64,000 nt of DNA. It comes from Bacteroides faecalis (GTDB taxonomy: Bacteria > Bacteroidota > Bacteroidia > Bacteroidales > Bacteroidaceae). Below the pieces are notes generated by a model that saw only the letters and a program-made list of their open reading frames with translations, was not told the DNA's origin and searched no databases. Where the stretch lies: the NCBI RefSeq assembly GCF_003865075.1, contig NZ_BHWB01000011.1, forward strand, positions 97,817-161,816, written 5' to 3'. Made by a program: the position numbers and the translations under genes. Of this stretch, positions 1 to 8,141 are shown piece after piece; position 1 is the first letter of the stretch; every line of letters starts with the position of its first letter.

Positions 1-613
1 CATTATTCCCATATTGCGAGGCATTTCCACAGGCAATCAAAAAAGCTTTATATTTAGCTACTCCATTTTCAGTTTCTAATTCATAAGTTTCTGGCTGATA
101 TTTAAGACTTTCCTGCAGCGTCTTTTCTAAATAAGTCAATAACCCACGTTTTCCAGCATGGGCAAACTTCAGACTTACAAAAGCATCAAACCCGACTCCA
201 CAAGTACAGAAAAAGTCTGTATTATTAATTTTGCCATAATCTATTACATTCAAACAACCTTCATTTAGTATATCTAATGCTTTTTTAGGTTCTAATGGTA
301 TATGCAGATGTCGTGCCAACCCATTACCAGAACCACATGGAATAATTCCTAAAGCAGTGTCTGTATGGACTAATGAACGAGCTATTTCATTAATTGTTCC
401 ATCCCCTCCGATGGCTACTACTATATCGGCTTTTTCTTCGGCGGCTTTAGCGGCTATTTGCACTGCATGACCGGCTCTTTTTGTATACACTACTTCCCAA
501 GTGTATCTCGTCTTGTCTATTTTCTCATCCAATAAGCTAAGAATTAATTCTTTGCTCTGGGTTCCTGAGATCGGATTAACGACGAATATTATTTTCTTCA
601 TTCTTTCGTTCAT
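1..613 (-). CDS. Diacylglycerol/sphingoid-type lipid kinase (partial, runs off window start)
   Basis: Reading leftward from an ATG at 613 (a second in-frame ATG is at 601) gives about 204 codons with no stop before the window edge. The N-terminus has VVNPISG, then the nucleotide-binding motif GGDGTINE, then PCGSGNGLARHL, the order seen in the DAGK catalytic family (LCB5/YegS group). Family role: ATP-dependent phosphorylation of a diacylglycerol or long-chain base at the membrane. It is divergent from the serine palmitoyltransferase gene at 832, which makes a dihydrosphingosine kinase role attractive, but the substrate is inference. The C-terminal lipid-binding half is outside the window. Confidence 0.88.
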   Translation of the reverse strand, partial: MNERMKKIIFVVNPISGTQSKELILSLLDEKIDKTRYTWEVVYTKRAGHAVQIAAKAAEEKADIVVAIGGDGTINEIARSLVHTDTALGIIPCGSGNGLARHLHIPLEPKKALDILNEGCLNVIDYGKINNTDFFCTCGVGFDAFVSLKFAHAGKRGLLTYLEKTLQESLKYQPETYELETENGVAKYKAFLIACGNASQYGNN

Positions 614-740
614 GCTAATTTTTGTCGATTGTAGACGACAAAAGTAATACAAATATATTAAATTTTAATCTATTGGAGGTTTCTAATCGCATAAGAGCAA
701 CTTTTTTCTCTTAAAAAGAACAGATAAAAACAAAATTTGT

Positions 741-748
741 TATCTTTG
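741..748 (+). promoter_or_regulatory. Bacteroides -7 box for spt
   Basis: TATCTTTG fits the Bacteroides primary sigma -7 consensus TAnnTTTG and lies 84 bases before the spt ATG. No clear -33 TTTG is seen at the usual spacing. The stretch 614-831 holds the divergent upstream regions of the kinase and spt genes and no other gene. Confidence 0.6.
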
Positions 749-831
749 CCCCCTGTTTTAAACACTTGTTAAGAAATAAGGATGTGAGACCATCGAGAAT
801 GGTCTGAGTATTAGCATAATAAATTTAATTC

Positions 832-2016
832 ATGGGATTATTACAAGAGAAGTTAGCTAAGTACAACTTGCCGCAACAATTTATGGCAAAAGGCGTTTAC
901 CCATATTTCCGTGAGATCGAAGGAAAACAGGGAACAGAAGTAGAAATGGGCGGACACAAAGTTTTAATGTTCGGTTCTAATGCTTACACTGGCCTTACAG
1001 GAGATGAAAGAGTAATTGAAGCAGGCATTAATGCCATGCATAAATACGGTTCCGGTTGTGCTGGTTCACGTTTTCTGAATGGCACACTCGACCTTCATGT
1101 TCAGTTAGAGAAAGAACTCGCAGCTTTCGTTGGTAAAGATGAAGCTCTTTGTTTTTCAACAGGCTTCACTGTCAATTCCGGAGTCATCTCTTGTTTGACA
1201 GACCGTAACGATTATATTATCTGTGATGATCGTGACCATGCATCTATCGTAGATGGTCGTCGTCTCTCTTTTTCACAGCAATTAAAGTACAAACATAATG
1301 ACATGGCAGATCTGGAAAAGCAACTTCAAAAGTGTAATCCGGATTCTGTTAAACTGATTGTAGTCGATGGTGTGTTCTCTATGGAAGGTGATTTGGCAAA
1401 TTTACCCGAAATAGTACGCTTGAAGCATAAATACAACGCAACAATCATGGTGGACGAAGCTCATGGTTTAGGAGTGTTCGGAAAGCAAGGACGTGGTGTT
1501 TGTGATCATTTCGGTTTGACAGACGAAATAGACCTTATTATGGGTACTTTTAGCAAGTCGTTAGCTTCTATTGGCGGATTCATTGCTGCTGATGAATCTA
1601 TTATTAATTGGCTACGTCATAATGCACGTACTTATATTTTCAGTGCATCCAATACTCCAGCTGCTACTGCCGCAGCTTTGGAAGCTTTGCACATCATCCA
1701 GAATGAACCAGAAAGACTTGAGGCTTTGTGGGAAGCAACTAACTATGCACTAAAGCGTTTCCGTGAAGCAGGTTTTGAGATCGGTGCTACTGAATCTCCT
1801 ATTATTCCTCTGTATGTACGTGATACGGACAAGACTTTCATGGTAACTAAATTAGCTTTTGATGAAGGAGTATTTATCAATCCGGTGATTCCACCGGCAT
1901 GTGCACCACAAGACACATTGGTACGTGTGGCATTAATGGCAACACATACTAAAGAACAAATTGACAGTGCAGTAGAAAAGCTAACAAAAGCTTTTAAAAC
2001 ATTGGATATTTTGTAA
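832..2016 (+). CDS. spt: Serine palmitoyltransferase (PLP-dependent alpha-oxoamine synthase)
   Basis: 394 aa, the normal length for the soluble bacterial enzyme. It condenses L-serine with a long-chain acyl-CoA to 3-ketodihydrosphingosine, the first step of sphingolipid synthesis in Bacteroides, in the cytoplasm. Visible family motifs: GSGCAGSRFLNGT (about 73-85), the PLP-contacting DEAHG at 208-212, and the Schiff-base lysine in GTFSKSLASIGG (K242). The relatives Kbl and BioF share the fold. The lipid kinase gene next door and the Bacteroides context favour SPT over 2-amino-3-ketobutyrate CoA ligase. A -7 box lies at 741 and a strong terminator follows, so it looks monocistronic. Confidence 0.9.
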   Translation: MGLLQEKLAKYNLPQQFMAKGVYPYFREIEGKQGTEVEMGGHKVLMFGSNAYTGLTGDERVIEAGINAMHKYGSGCAGSRFLNGTLDLHVQLEKELAAFVGKDEALCFSTGFTVNSGVISCLTDRNDYIICDDRDHASIVDGRRLSFSQQLKYKHNDMADLEKQLQKCNPDSVKLIVVDGVFSMEGDLANLPEIVRLKHKYNATIMVDEAHGLGVFGKQGRGVCDHFGLTDEIDLIMGTFSKSLASIGGFIAADESIINWLRHNARTYIFSASNTPAATAAALEALHIIQNEPERLEALWEATNYALKRFREAGFEIGATESPIIPLYVRDTDKTFMVTKLAFDEGVFINPVIPPACAPQDTLVRVALMATHTKEQIDSAVEKLTKAFKTLDIL

Positions 2017-2039
2017 CTTATAATTTCTTTAAATAAAAG

Positions 2040-2078
2040 AAGCTACTCTCTTATTCAAAGTTCGAGAGTAGCTTTTTT
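2040..2078 (+). terminator. Rho-independent terminator after spt
   Basis: Perfect 11-bp stem (2040-2050 with 2064-2074), 13-nt loop, then a T-run. Confidence 0.88.
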
Positions 2079-2100
2079 CTATCTAAGCTAAATCTAATTA

Positions 2101-2448
2101 TTATTTTTGTTTTGCATAGTGGAACTCTATTTCCCCATTATCCAAAATTAAAGAGTCAGCATTCAGCGTTATAATTTCCAATGTATCAGTAAATTCAATC
2201 GTTTGTCCGTTTCCAATACTTTTTCCTGTTAAAATCAGCTGATCACCATTTCGTTTCCAGCTTTCATAAACTAATGTAGCCATATTGATAGAGGAAGCAT
2301 TTCCTCCCTCTTCTATTTTAATACCTTGTACTTGTCCTTCCATACATGGAATCGGTTCTACCCATGCTCCTACTACCGACATTGAATTACCTCCACATGC
2401 AGTTAATATCCCCAAAAGCATAACCACTCCTAAGATTTTCTTTTTCAT
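2101..2448 (-). CDS. Small lipocalin-like lipoprotein
   Basis: 115 aa. The N-terminus is a lipoprotein signal with lipobox LTAC (Cys18), followed by a Gly/Ser-rich linker and then a beta-rich region that opens with VVGAWVEP and contains alternating polar/hydrophobic strands, as in the small lipocalin-like lipoproteins common in Bacteroides. No enzyme motif is visible. It ends facing the spt terminator. The next gene upstream on the same strand is another lipoprotein, 37 bases away, so the two may be co-transcribed. Function is unknown. Confidence 0.72.
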   Translation of the reverse strand: MKKKILGVVMLLGILTACGGNSMSVVGAWVEPIPCMEGQVQGIKIEEGGNASSINMATLVYESWKRNGDQLILTGKSIGNGQTIEFTDTLEIITLNADSLILDNGEIEFHYAKQK

Positions 2449-2485
2449 ACTATATATAATATCTTATTAAGTTATAAAAAATGTA

Positions 2486-2857
2486 TTATTTACCAGTTTT
2501 ATTCTCTTTTCCTATTATAACCACTTTTTTAGCAGTAACAATTGTGTTTAATCCCGGTTCTTCTTCCTCTTCTATGTAATTTACCTTCACTGTATCTCCC
2601 AGTTCGAAGCCACTAACTTCGCTTGGTTCCTGATCCATTGTACTAATAAATATAGTATCTCCTTTTTCTGTGATTAACATGAAATTATTCATTGAAGCGT
2701 CTTCTATAACACCAGTAATTACTTTTTCATCCTCAGTATGAGCAGTTATACTATCAATAACTTGATCTTCATTATTTGATGTTTGCCCACTCTTTGGTTG
2801 GCAAGAACTAAAATAAACCATAACTATAACTGCCAAAGAAACTATTGCTTTATTCAT
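2486..2857 (-). CDS. Hypothetical lipoprotein
   Basis: 123 aa from the ATG at 2857. The reading frame is open further upstream, but a lipoprotein signal starts exactly at MNKAIVSLAVIV and ends at FSSC, so the internal start is preferred (2863 is also possible). The mature part is acidic, with a Glu-run (EEEEE) near the C-terminus and short beta strands around VITGVIEDAS and GDTIFIST. I do not recognise a family. It follows the AraC gene by about 100 bases and precedes the lipocalin-like lipoprotein on the same strand. Confidence 0.62.
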   Translation of the reverse strand: MNKAIVSLAVIVMVYFSSCQPKSGQTSNNEDQVIDSITAHTEDEKVITGVIEDASMNNFMLITEKGDTIFISTMDQEPSEVSGFELGDTVKVNYIEEEEEPGLNTIVTAKKVVIIGKENKTGK

Positions 2858-2955
2858 AAACATACATTTAAAGAACAAAGATAATTTTTTCCGTCTGTCT
2901 TTTCCTATAAAAGAATAAAAAATTATTTCTTTTTTATGAAGATATATTTTCAAGT

Positions 2956-3879
2956 TTATAAATCGATAATTTTATTATATTCTTTATTATTGTACATTTC
3001 ACGAAATACAGTAGGAGTATATCCTACATGTTTTTTAAATAGAGTAGAAAAATAAAGAGAATCTTCATAGTTTAAATGAAAAGCAACTTCTTTGACACTC
3101 ATATCTGTATTCATAAGTAATTTTCGTGCTTTTTGCAATTTGAGTTCTATAATATATTGTGTCGGGGAAATATCAGTATATTCTTTAAATACTTTACGAA
3201 ACAATGAATAACTCATATGAATTTGCTTAGCAACCTGTTGAGGAGTAATATTGGTAAGATAGTTCTCTCTTAACAAAGAACGTGCCTGTTCTATTAATTG
3301 TACATTTCTATTTCTGGTAAAGCTTTTATTTATATCCTGATATAATGACAAAGTAAAAATCATATTAGCCAATCCTGCAAGAACTTGCTGATAACCAGGC
3401 ATCTCTTGTACAGCTATTTCTTGTGCCCTATGATAATACTCGATAATCTCTTCACAATAACCAATTTTAAAAACTCTTTGCGAAGAACTTACAAATCCGT
3501 TAAGAAAACGATTTTCAATGATATTCCCACGCATACCAATCCAGTATTCACACCATCCGGTTTTATGGTCAGGAAAGTAGCTATGCCATGTATAAGGAGG
3601 AATAATCAACATATCTCCTGCTTTGAATTCAATAGGAACATTGGGCCGAAAAAAACAAAGACCTTGCCCACGTGAGAGATAAATAAACTGATAATTATCT
3701 AATATACGTCCTTTATCTGGCCGAAAATAATATTCTTTCGGGTGTCCCTTTGTAGATGGATAATTTTCATACCCAGGTGAAATCTCTGCACTACCGACAT
3801 TATCTACTGTAATTCCCCATAATGTATCCTTCTTACTACTAACAAGATATTTGAAATTATTGTCATCTTTCATTGTCAT
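2956..3879 (-). CDS. AraC-family regulator with N-terminal cupin sensor
   Basis: 307 aa. Residues about 40-150 form an AraC-binding/cupin region (FKAGDMLIIPPYTWHSYFP), and residues about 200-300 carry the two AraC helix-turn-helix units, ending in the signature FSTLFKKHVGYTPTVFRE. Such proteins bind a small sugar and activate sugar-use genes. No sugar gene directly adjoins it today: its 5' side abuts the mobile element. Beyond that element, in the same orientation, is a rhamnosidase PUL that has no regulator of its own, so control of that PUL is a reasonable inference but not shown. Confidence 0.9.
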   Translation of the reverse strand: MTMKDDNNFKYLVSSKKDTLWGITVDNVGSAEISPGYENYPSTKGHPKEYYFRPDKGRILDNYQFIYLSRGQGLCFFRPNVPIEFKAGDMLIIPPYTWHSYFPDHKTGWCEYWIGMRGNIIENRFLNGFVSSSQRVFKIGYCEEIIEYYHRAQEIAVQEMPGYQQVLAGLANMIFTLSLYQDINKSFTRNRNVQLIEQARSLLRENYLTNITPQQVAKQIHMSYSLFRKVFKEYTDISPTQYIIELKLQKARKLLMNTDMSVKEVAFHLNYEDSLYFSTLFKKHVGYTPTVFREMYNNKEYNKIIDL

Positions 3880-4134
3880 ATATTTAAGGTGTTATGTGTT
3901 AATTATTTCATGCTGTAACATCATTGTTGGTGATGTTTCTATTTGTATTTAGAATCTCAAAACAACCAAAAATAACCAGAAATATTCAAGCGTAAGTCTT
4001 TATCTATCAGAATATTCTAAAAATTAACACTTTTCGGCTGCTTTTTGATGCTTCCCAAATTTCCACATATTTTTGAGACGTATTTCTGACGTGGAGAATT
4101 TGCGGAGCTTGTTTTTTGCCACATCGTGCGGACA
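3880..4134. other. AraC upstream region grading into the left part of the mobile element
   Basis: No gene. AT-rich chromosomal sequence changes to GC-richer sequence at about 4020-4080. No duplicated att core could be assigned with confidence. Confidence 0.4.
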
Positions 4135-4249
4135 GTTGACAAGGGTTTACAACCGTTTACGATGAGCGACAACAACCGCCCTGATATGCAGCAATAGTAA
4201 CATTGTGCAGAAAGGCGACAACGGTTGACCTCCGTTTACATCCGTTCAC
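4135..4249 (+). repeat. Two clusters of three phased GTTNAC hexamers
   Basis: Cluster A has GTTGAC at 4135, GTTTAC at 4145 and GTTTAC at 4155. Cluster B has GTTGAC at 4224, GTTTAC at 4234 and GTTCAC at 4244. Within each cluster the hexamers start exactly 10 bp apart. A second motif, GCGACAAC, occurs at 4166 and 4215. The array sits just upstream of the multi-HTH gene, at the presumed left end of the element, and suits phased binding by that protein or arm-site binding by the integrase. Confidence 0.7.
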
Positions 4250-4301
4250 CATTTCAGAGATATACGATTGAAGGAATGAACCAGTAAACGATAAAAGCAG
4301 C

Positions 4302-5243
4302 ATGAAAACAACCAGAAAATGCAATTTTTGCAGCAAGTCATTTGTAACCCGGAGCGGGGTACAGAAATATTGCAGCGAGGCTTGTCAGGCGGAAGCCAAA
4401 CGAGCTAGAACGGAACAGAAGAACAACCTCTTCAAAGCTGTCCGCCCCTTGATGGAGATACAGCATCAGGAGTATCTCACCTTTTCCAAAGCAGCAGTAC
4501 TCATGGGCTGTTCCCGACAGTACATCTATAAACTCGTAGCCCTCGGCAAACTGAAAGCCTCACGTATCAGCAACCGCATGGCGTTTATCCGCAAGACAGA
4601 CATCGAGCGGATGCTGGAGGGCAATCCCTACCACCGTGTCCTGCCCGGCAGTACTTCCACTCCGAGAAAGTCCGCTTCATCTTCCCCGCTTGCCAAAAAA
4701 GAAAAAAGGGAAAAGGAAACCTATGAAGTGCTGGACTTCTATTCTGGCGAGGAGGTGATGTCGCTCTTCAAGGTCAGGCAGTCGTGGCTCTATACCACAG
4801 CCAAGCGCAACCGCATTCCCATCTGCCGCATCGCAGGGAAAAACTATTACAGCAAGAAACACGTTGACGAGTTCTTCGGTATGGCTATAGATACAAGCAA
4901 TATCACCGATTGGCTCCTGATTGAAGAAGCGGAAGAACTGTTCGGCATGAAACCCTCCGCACTCCGGGCATACGCCTACCGCCACAAGATACCGACCAAA
5001 AGAGAATACGGGCGCACCTATTACTCCAAATCCCATCTGGACGAACTCCGCAGGACAGACCTCGTGAACGATGAACGCTACTACACCGTGGAGCAAGTCC
5101 GGCAGATTTACGGGCTTTCCTCCGCCAACATCAGCCATATCGTCAAGGTGAAGCACATCGAAAAGATAAAAGTAGGCGTGAAAAACCTGCTTTTACGCTC
5201 CGATGTGGAGCGTGTCATGGCTGAAAGGGAGAAACAACCGTGA
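4302..5243 (+). CDS. Multi-HTH DNA-binding protein with N-terminal zinc ribbon (excisionase-like)
   Basis: 313 aa. Residues 8-28 hold a Cys cluster (CNFCSKSF...YCSEAC) like a small zinc ribbon. Four excisionase/MerR-type helix-turn-helix units follow: about 60-105 (FSKAAVLMGCSRQYIYKL), 145-190, 205-250 (AEELFGMKPSALRAYAYR) and 260-305 (VEQVRQIYGLSSANISHI). Each ends in a segment typical of HTH_17 domains. It is the first gene of the element, next to the phased GTTNAC array and 132 bases before int, so a role in excision or in controlling int is likely. One protein with several HTH units could bridge the three hexamers of a cluster. Confidence 0.8.
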   Translation: MKTTRKCNFCSKSFVTRSGVQKYCSEACQAEAKRARTEQKNNLFKAVRPLMEIQHQEYLTFSKAAVLMGCSRQYIYKLVALGKLKASRISNRMAFIRKTDIERMLEGNPYHRVLPGSTSTPRKSASSSPLAKKEKREKETYEVLDFYSGEEVMSLFKVRQSWLYTTAKRNRIPICRIAGKNYYSKKHVDEFFGMAIDTSNITDWLLIEEAEELFGMKPSALRAYAYRHKIPTKREYGRTYYSKSHLDELRRTDLVNDERYYTVEQVRQIYGLSSANISHIVKVKHIEKIKVGVKNLLLRSDVERVMAEREKQP

Positions 5244-5281
5244 GCAACCGACATTGCCGGAAAATTATTTCAAAATGATTG

Positions 5282-5321
5282 TCGTGGAGGTATTCACGGT
5301 TGTTTCACGTTGTTCCTTTGC
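5282..5321 (+). repeat. 40-bp repeat, copy A (upstream of int)
   Basis: It starts TCGTGGAGGTATTCACGG and ends TCCTTTGC. It matches copy B at 7691-7730 in roughly four fifths of positions without gaps. The CGTG...CACG core is a short inverted repeat. It lies in the int leader. Confidence 0.7.
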
Positions 5322-5374
5322 CACCGTAAACACGGGAACACCCCCGAAAATGTACAACTTAAAACATCATCAAT

Positions 5375-6493
5375 ATGAGCAAATGCAAGACAGTTACCTT
5401 GCGCAAGCGCAAGATTAAGAACGGAACACAGTATTCGCTGTGTCTGGACTATTATCCCGGCTACCGTGACAACACCACCATGAAGGTGATTACACGTGAA
5501 GCTCTTGGGATTTACATCTTCGCCAAACCTGCCAACCAGCAGGAGCGTGATTTCAACGCACGCATGATGAAAAAAGCGGAGATACTGCGTAATAGGCGTT
5601 ATGAAGCCATCTTCAACGAGAACAACGGCTTCTTTGACAAAGCCAAGATGAAAGGCGATTTCCTCGCCTACTTCAAGGGGTTGGCAGACAGGAAGAATAT
5701 CAAGTGGCAGCACGTCTATAAACATTTCGAGCGGTTCGTGAACGGCAAATGCACCTTTGAGGAGGTGGACGTGGATTTGTGCCGCAAGTTCATGGAATAT
5801 CTGCTTAACGCCCCACAATCCATACACACCAGCCAAAAGCTGCATATCAATTCTGCGGCGGGCTACTGGTCGGCTTTCCGTGCGGTACTTCACACCGCCT
5901 ACCGGGACAGGAAGATAAAGGAGAACCCAAACGGATTCTTAGACCGCATCGAGTGCATTCCCACCATGAGGGAACATCTGAGCCAAGAGGAACTGATACG
6001 GCTTGCCGAAACGCCTTGTGAGGAAGAGGTATTGAAAAGGGCGTTCCTTTTCGGTTGTCTGACCGGACTAAGAAAGAGCGACATCAGGCAGCTCACTTGG
6101 CAGCAGATACAGCCGTACACCAACGGCAAGATGTTCGTGACCACCCGTATGCAGAAGACCAAACAGATTGTACACAACCCCATCAGCGATGAAGCCTACG
6201 GACTGCTTGGGGAACGGCACGAGGGACTTATCTTTGACGGTTTCAAGGACAAGATGCTGCAAGGACCACTCAAACGCTGGCTCTTGGCGGCAGGCATAAC
6301 CAAGAAGATAACCTTTCACTGCACCCGGCATTCATTCGGAAGCCTGCACGTGGAAATGGGTACGGACATGGCTGTCATCCAAGCCTATCTGGGACACAAG
6401 AACATTACCACCACGCAGATTTATTCCAAGATGGCGGCACAGCAGATGTGCGAGGTCGTGGACAAGATAACCCTGAAACGCAAGGAAGCGTAA
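5375..6493 (+). CDS. int: Tyrosine recombinase (element integrase)
   Basis: 372 aa. It catalyses site-specific integration and excision. An N-terminal arm-binding domain (1-90) and a SAM-like core-binding domain (about 95-185) precede the catalytic domain. Catalytic residues are visible: R233 (GLRKSD), K261/K263, H315 and R318 (HCTRHSFG), H341 (LGHKN) and the nucleophile Y350 (QIYSKM). The complete set indicates an active enzyme. It follows the multi-HTH gene and the 40-bp repeat, and a terminator follows it. The domain order matches integrases of Bacteroides mobilizable transposons. Confidence 0.93.
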   Translation: MSKCKTVTLRKRKIKNGTQYSLCLDYYPGYRDNTTMKVITREALGIYIFAKPANQQERDFNARMMKKAEILRNRRYEAIFNENNGFFDKAKMKGDFLAYFKGLADRKNIKWQHVYKHFERFVNGKCTFEEVDVDLCRKFMEYLLNAPQSIHTSQKLHINSAAGYWSAFRAVLHTAYRDRKIKENPNGFLDRIECIPTMREHLSQEELIRLAETPCEEEVLKRAFLFGCLTGLRKSDIRQLTWQQIQPYTNGKMFVTTRMQKTKQIVHNPISDEAYGLLGERHEGLIFDGFKDKMLQGPLKRWLLAAGITKKITFHCTRHSFGSLHVEMGTDMAVIQAYLGHKNITTTQIYSKMAAQQMCEVVDKITLKRKEA

Positions 6494-6521
6494 GGCGGTT
6501 CAAAATCCATGATATTCAGAG

Positions 6522-6558
6522 GGAGCGGTTATTGTTTGGAGCTTTAACCGTTCCTTTT
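6522..6558 (+). terminator. Terminator after int
   Basis: GGAGCGGTTA (6522-6531) pairs with TAACCGTTCC (6545-6554) with one G-T type mismatch, followed by a T-rich tract. Confidence 0.7.
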
Positions 6559-6721
6559 ATTTTGGTTGGTACTTAAAGTATGATAATTGAGTATGATTCC
6601 GGACATTTGGTGAAAAACATTGAAAAAGAAACCACTGACAAAGGATAATGAGTAATAATTGAAAGAAGACTATTAAATTTGCGAAAACAGTAACAAGTAA
6701 CAACCGAATAAGACAAAGAAT

Positions 6722-7552
6722 ATGGAACCGTCCGTAAAAGACAAACATATCATTTTAGGATTTGTCGGCTTTGCCATCCTCCTAATATCTTCCATAGCGA
6801 CACTGATTGTCGCTGAGAAATTCAACCAAGACACCTTTGTAAGGCTGATAGTCTTTGTGTGCAGCAACCTGTTGGGGTGGCTGCTCTACTTCTCCTTCCA
6901 GACAGTCATTTTCGATACATACGAAATCTACAGAATCAAGTTCGGCAGGAAAAAGACACCTGCCGAAATCACAGAAATTCAGGAAGACCAGTCCCAAGAT
7001 GCACACAAGCCTGTAATATCGGCATCAATGCCAACAGGTGGAGAAGCGACCCCGGATATAAAACCGACAGAGATTGCCATATCCCCGGAGCTTCACGAGA
7101 AGAACCGTGCCGATTACGAGGACAGGGAGCAGCGGGAAAATGAGGAGCGCATCGCTATGGTCATGGAATACATCCATTTCATCATGCCCCGTATTGCTGA
7201 CAAGGAGACCGTGAACCACATCTGTGCCGAGGTCAACAACTGGATGCGGCTCCACAGTTACAAGCCCAAGCCGATAAAAGGGCGGCTGACCAAAGATATT
7301 TCAAACATTCCGCTCCGCCATTTCGTGTGGAATATCTCCGAGCGTTTCATGTACAAGAAATACTACACGGGGGATAACCGTGCCCGCTTCATCAGCACCC
7401 TTTTCCCACGGGAGTTTGCCGATACGGACATAGCTACCATCAAGAACTTCAAGGTAGAGCCGTTAAAGACACTGATTCCCATTGACGAGCCTGAAAACGG
7501 CAGACTGGATTTCCATTATCCTGCGGATTATGTGCAGGAGAAGCGGATTTAA
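6722..7552 (+). CDS. Hypothetical inner-membrane protein of the mobilizable element
   Basis: 276 aa. Two hydrophobic helices near the N-terminus (about 10-30 and 40-62) suggest anchoring with a large cytoplasmic part. A charged, Pro/Glu-rich linker (about 80-140, with NRADYEDREQRENEERIA) leads to an alpha-rich C-terminal domain (about 145-276) with no motif I recognise. It stands alone between two terminators. By position it may belong to element maintenance or mobilization, but nothing in the sequence fixes a role. Confidence 0.7.
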   Translation: MEPSVKDKHIILGFVGFAILLISSIATLIVAEKFNQDTFVRLIVFVCSNLLGWLLYFSFQTVIFDTYEIYRIKFGRKKTPAEITEIQEDQSQDAHKPVISASMPTGGEATPDIKPTEIAISPELHEKNRADYEDREQRENEERIAMVMEYIHFIMPRIADKETVNHICAEVNNWMRLHSYKPKPIKGRLTKDISNIPLRHFVWNISERFMYKKYYTGDNRARFISTLFPREFADTDIATIKNFKVEPLKTLIPIDEPENGRLDFHYPADYVQEKRI

Positions 7553-7616
7553 GCCTGTTTTAGAGTAATCACGATAATAACGACAAACAGCCAAAACTCA
7601 TAATCCTCTGTTATAC

Positions 7617-7680
7617 AATAATTCCCGAATAACTTTACCCGTCATTTGCGGTTGGGCATCGTTATTCGGGAATTATTTTG
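7617..7680 (+). terminator. Long-stem terminator before the replication operon
   Basis: Perfect 17-bp stem (7617-7633 with 7661-7677), 27-nt loop and a short T-run. It can work in both directions. Confidence 0.78.
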
Positions 7681-7690
7681 CAATGACCTT

Positions 7691-7730
7691 TCGTGGAGAT
7701 ATTCACGGCTGTATCATTCCAGTCCTTTGC
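7691..7730 (+). repeat. 40-bp repeat, copy B (upstream of small HTH gene)
   Basis: It starts TCGTGGAGATATTCACGG and ends TCCTTTGC. It is the partner of copy A at 5282-5321 and sits 31 bases before the next ATG. Confidence 0.7.
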
Positions 7731-7761
7731 GCCAAGCCTTACAAAAGAGGCGAGTACGCAA

Positions 7762-8136
7762 ATGGAAAAAACAGTGATTACATTCAACGACCTCCCGGAG
7801 ATTGTGGCTCAGCTTCGGGACGAGGTGATGAGCCTTAGAAGCCTGCTTACTGAGCAGCGCAGTGTGAACAACGCAAGGGCGGTGGACACCCATGTCCCCA
7901 TGTCAGTGGAAGAGGCGGCGGAATATCTGGGCATTCCCAAAGGCACGCTCTACATGAAGCTGTCGGAGGGAAGCATTCCCGCCACCAAGCCCGGCAAACG
8001 ATATTGCCTTTACAGGGACGAACTGGACAAATGGCTGGAATCCTCCCGGAAGAATCCCGTACCCCTGTCCGATGAGGAACTGAGCGAATCCTTATATTCT
8101 TCCCACCGCCGCAAGCCCGCTCCGCGTAATTGGTAA
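7762..8136 (+). CDS. Small excisionase/MerR-type HTH protein
   Basis: 124 aa from the ATG at 7762. An in-frame GTG at 7693 would place the 40-bp repeat inside the gene and is not preferred. A short coiled-coil stretch (about 10-35) precedes an HTH_17 unit (about 47-95) containing MSVEEAAEYLGIPKGTLYMK, KPGKRYCLYRDELDKWLE. The C-terminus is basic. Family role: DNA binding, often excision or replication control. The next gene starts 5 bases after its stop, so it heads an operon with the RepA-like ATPase. Confidence 0.82.
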   Translation: MEKTVITFNDLPEIVAQLRDEVMSLRSLLTEQRSVNNARAVDTHVPMSVEEAAEYLGIPKGTLYMKLSEGSIPATKPGKRYCLYRDELDKWLESSRKNPVPLSDEELSESLYSSHRRKPAPRNW

Positions 8137-8141
8137 ACGTC

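Noticed and set aside
4005..4020. Possible att repeat TATCTATCAGAAT here against TATCTATCGGAAA at about 19865-19880
   Set aside because: Match is short and AT-rich and does not sit symmetrically at the composition borders; likely chance.
4677..5156. Long open frame on the minus strand opposite the multi-HTH gene
   Set aside because: Antisense shadow of a well-supported gene; no signal or family match.
7693..7761. GTG start giving a longer small HTH protein
   Set aside because: It would translate through the 40-bp repeat; the ATG at 7762 starts exactly at the conserved region.
8130..8141. TTG start for the RepA-like protein
   Set aside because: It overlaps the previous gene; the ATG at 8142 gives clean 5-base spacing.
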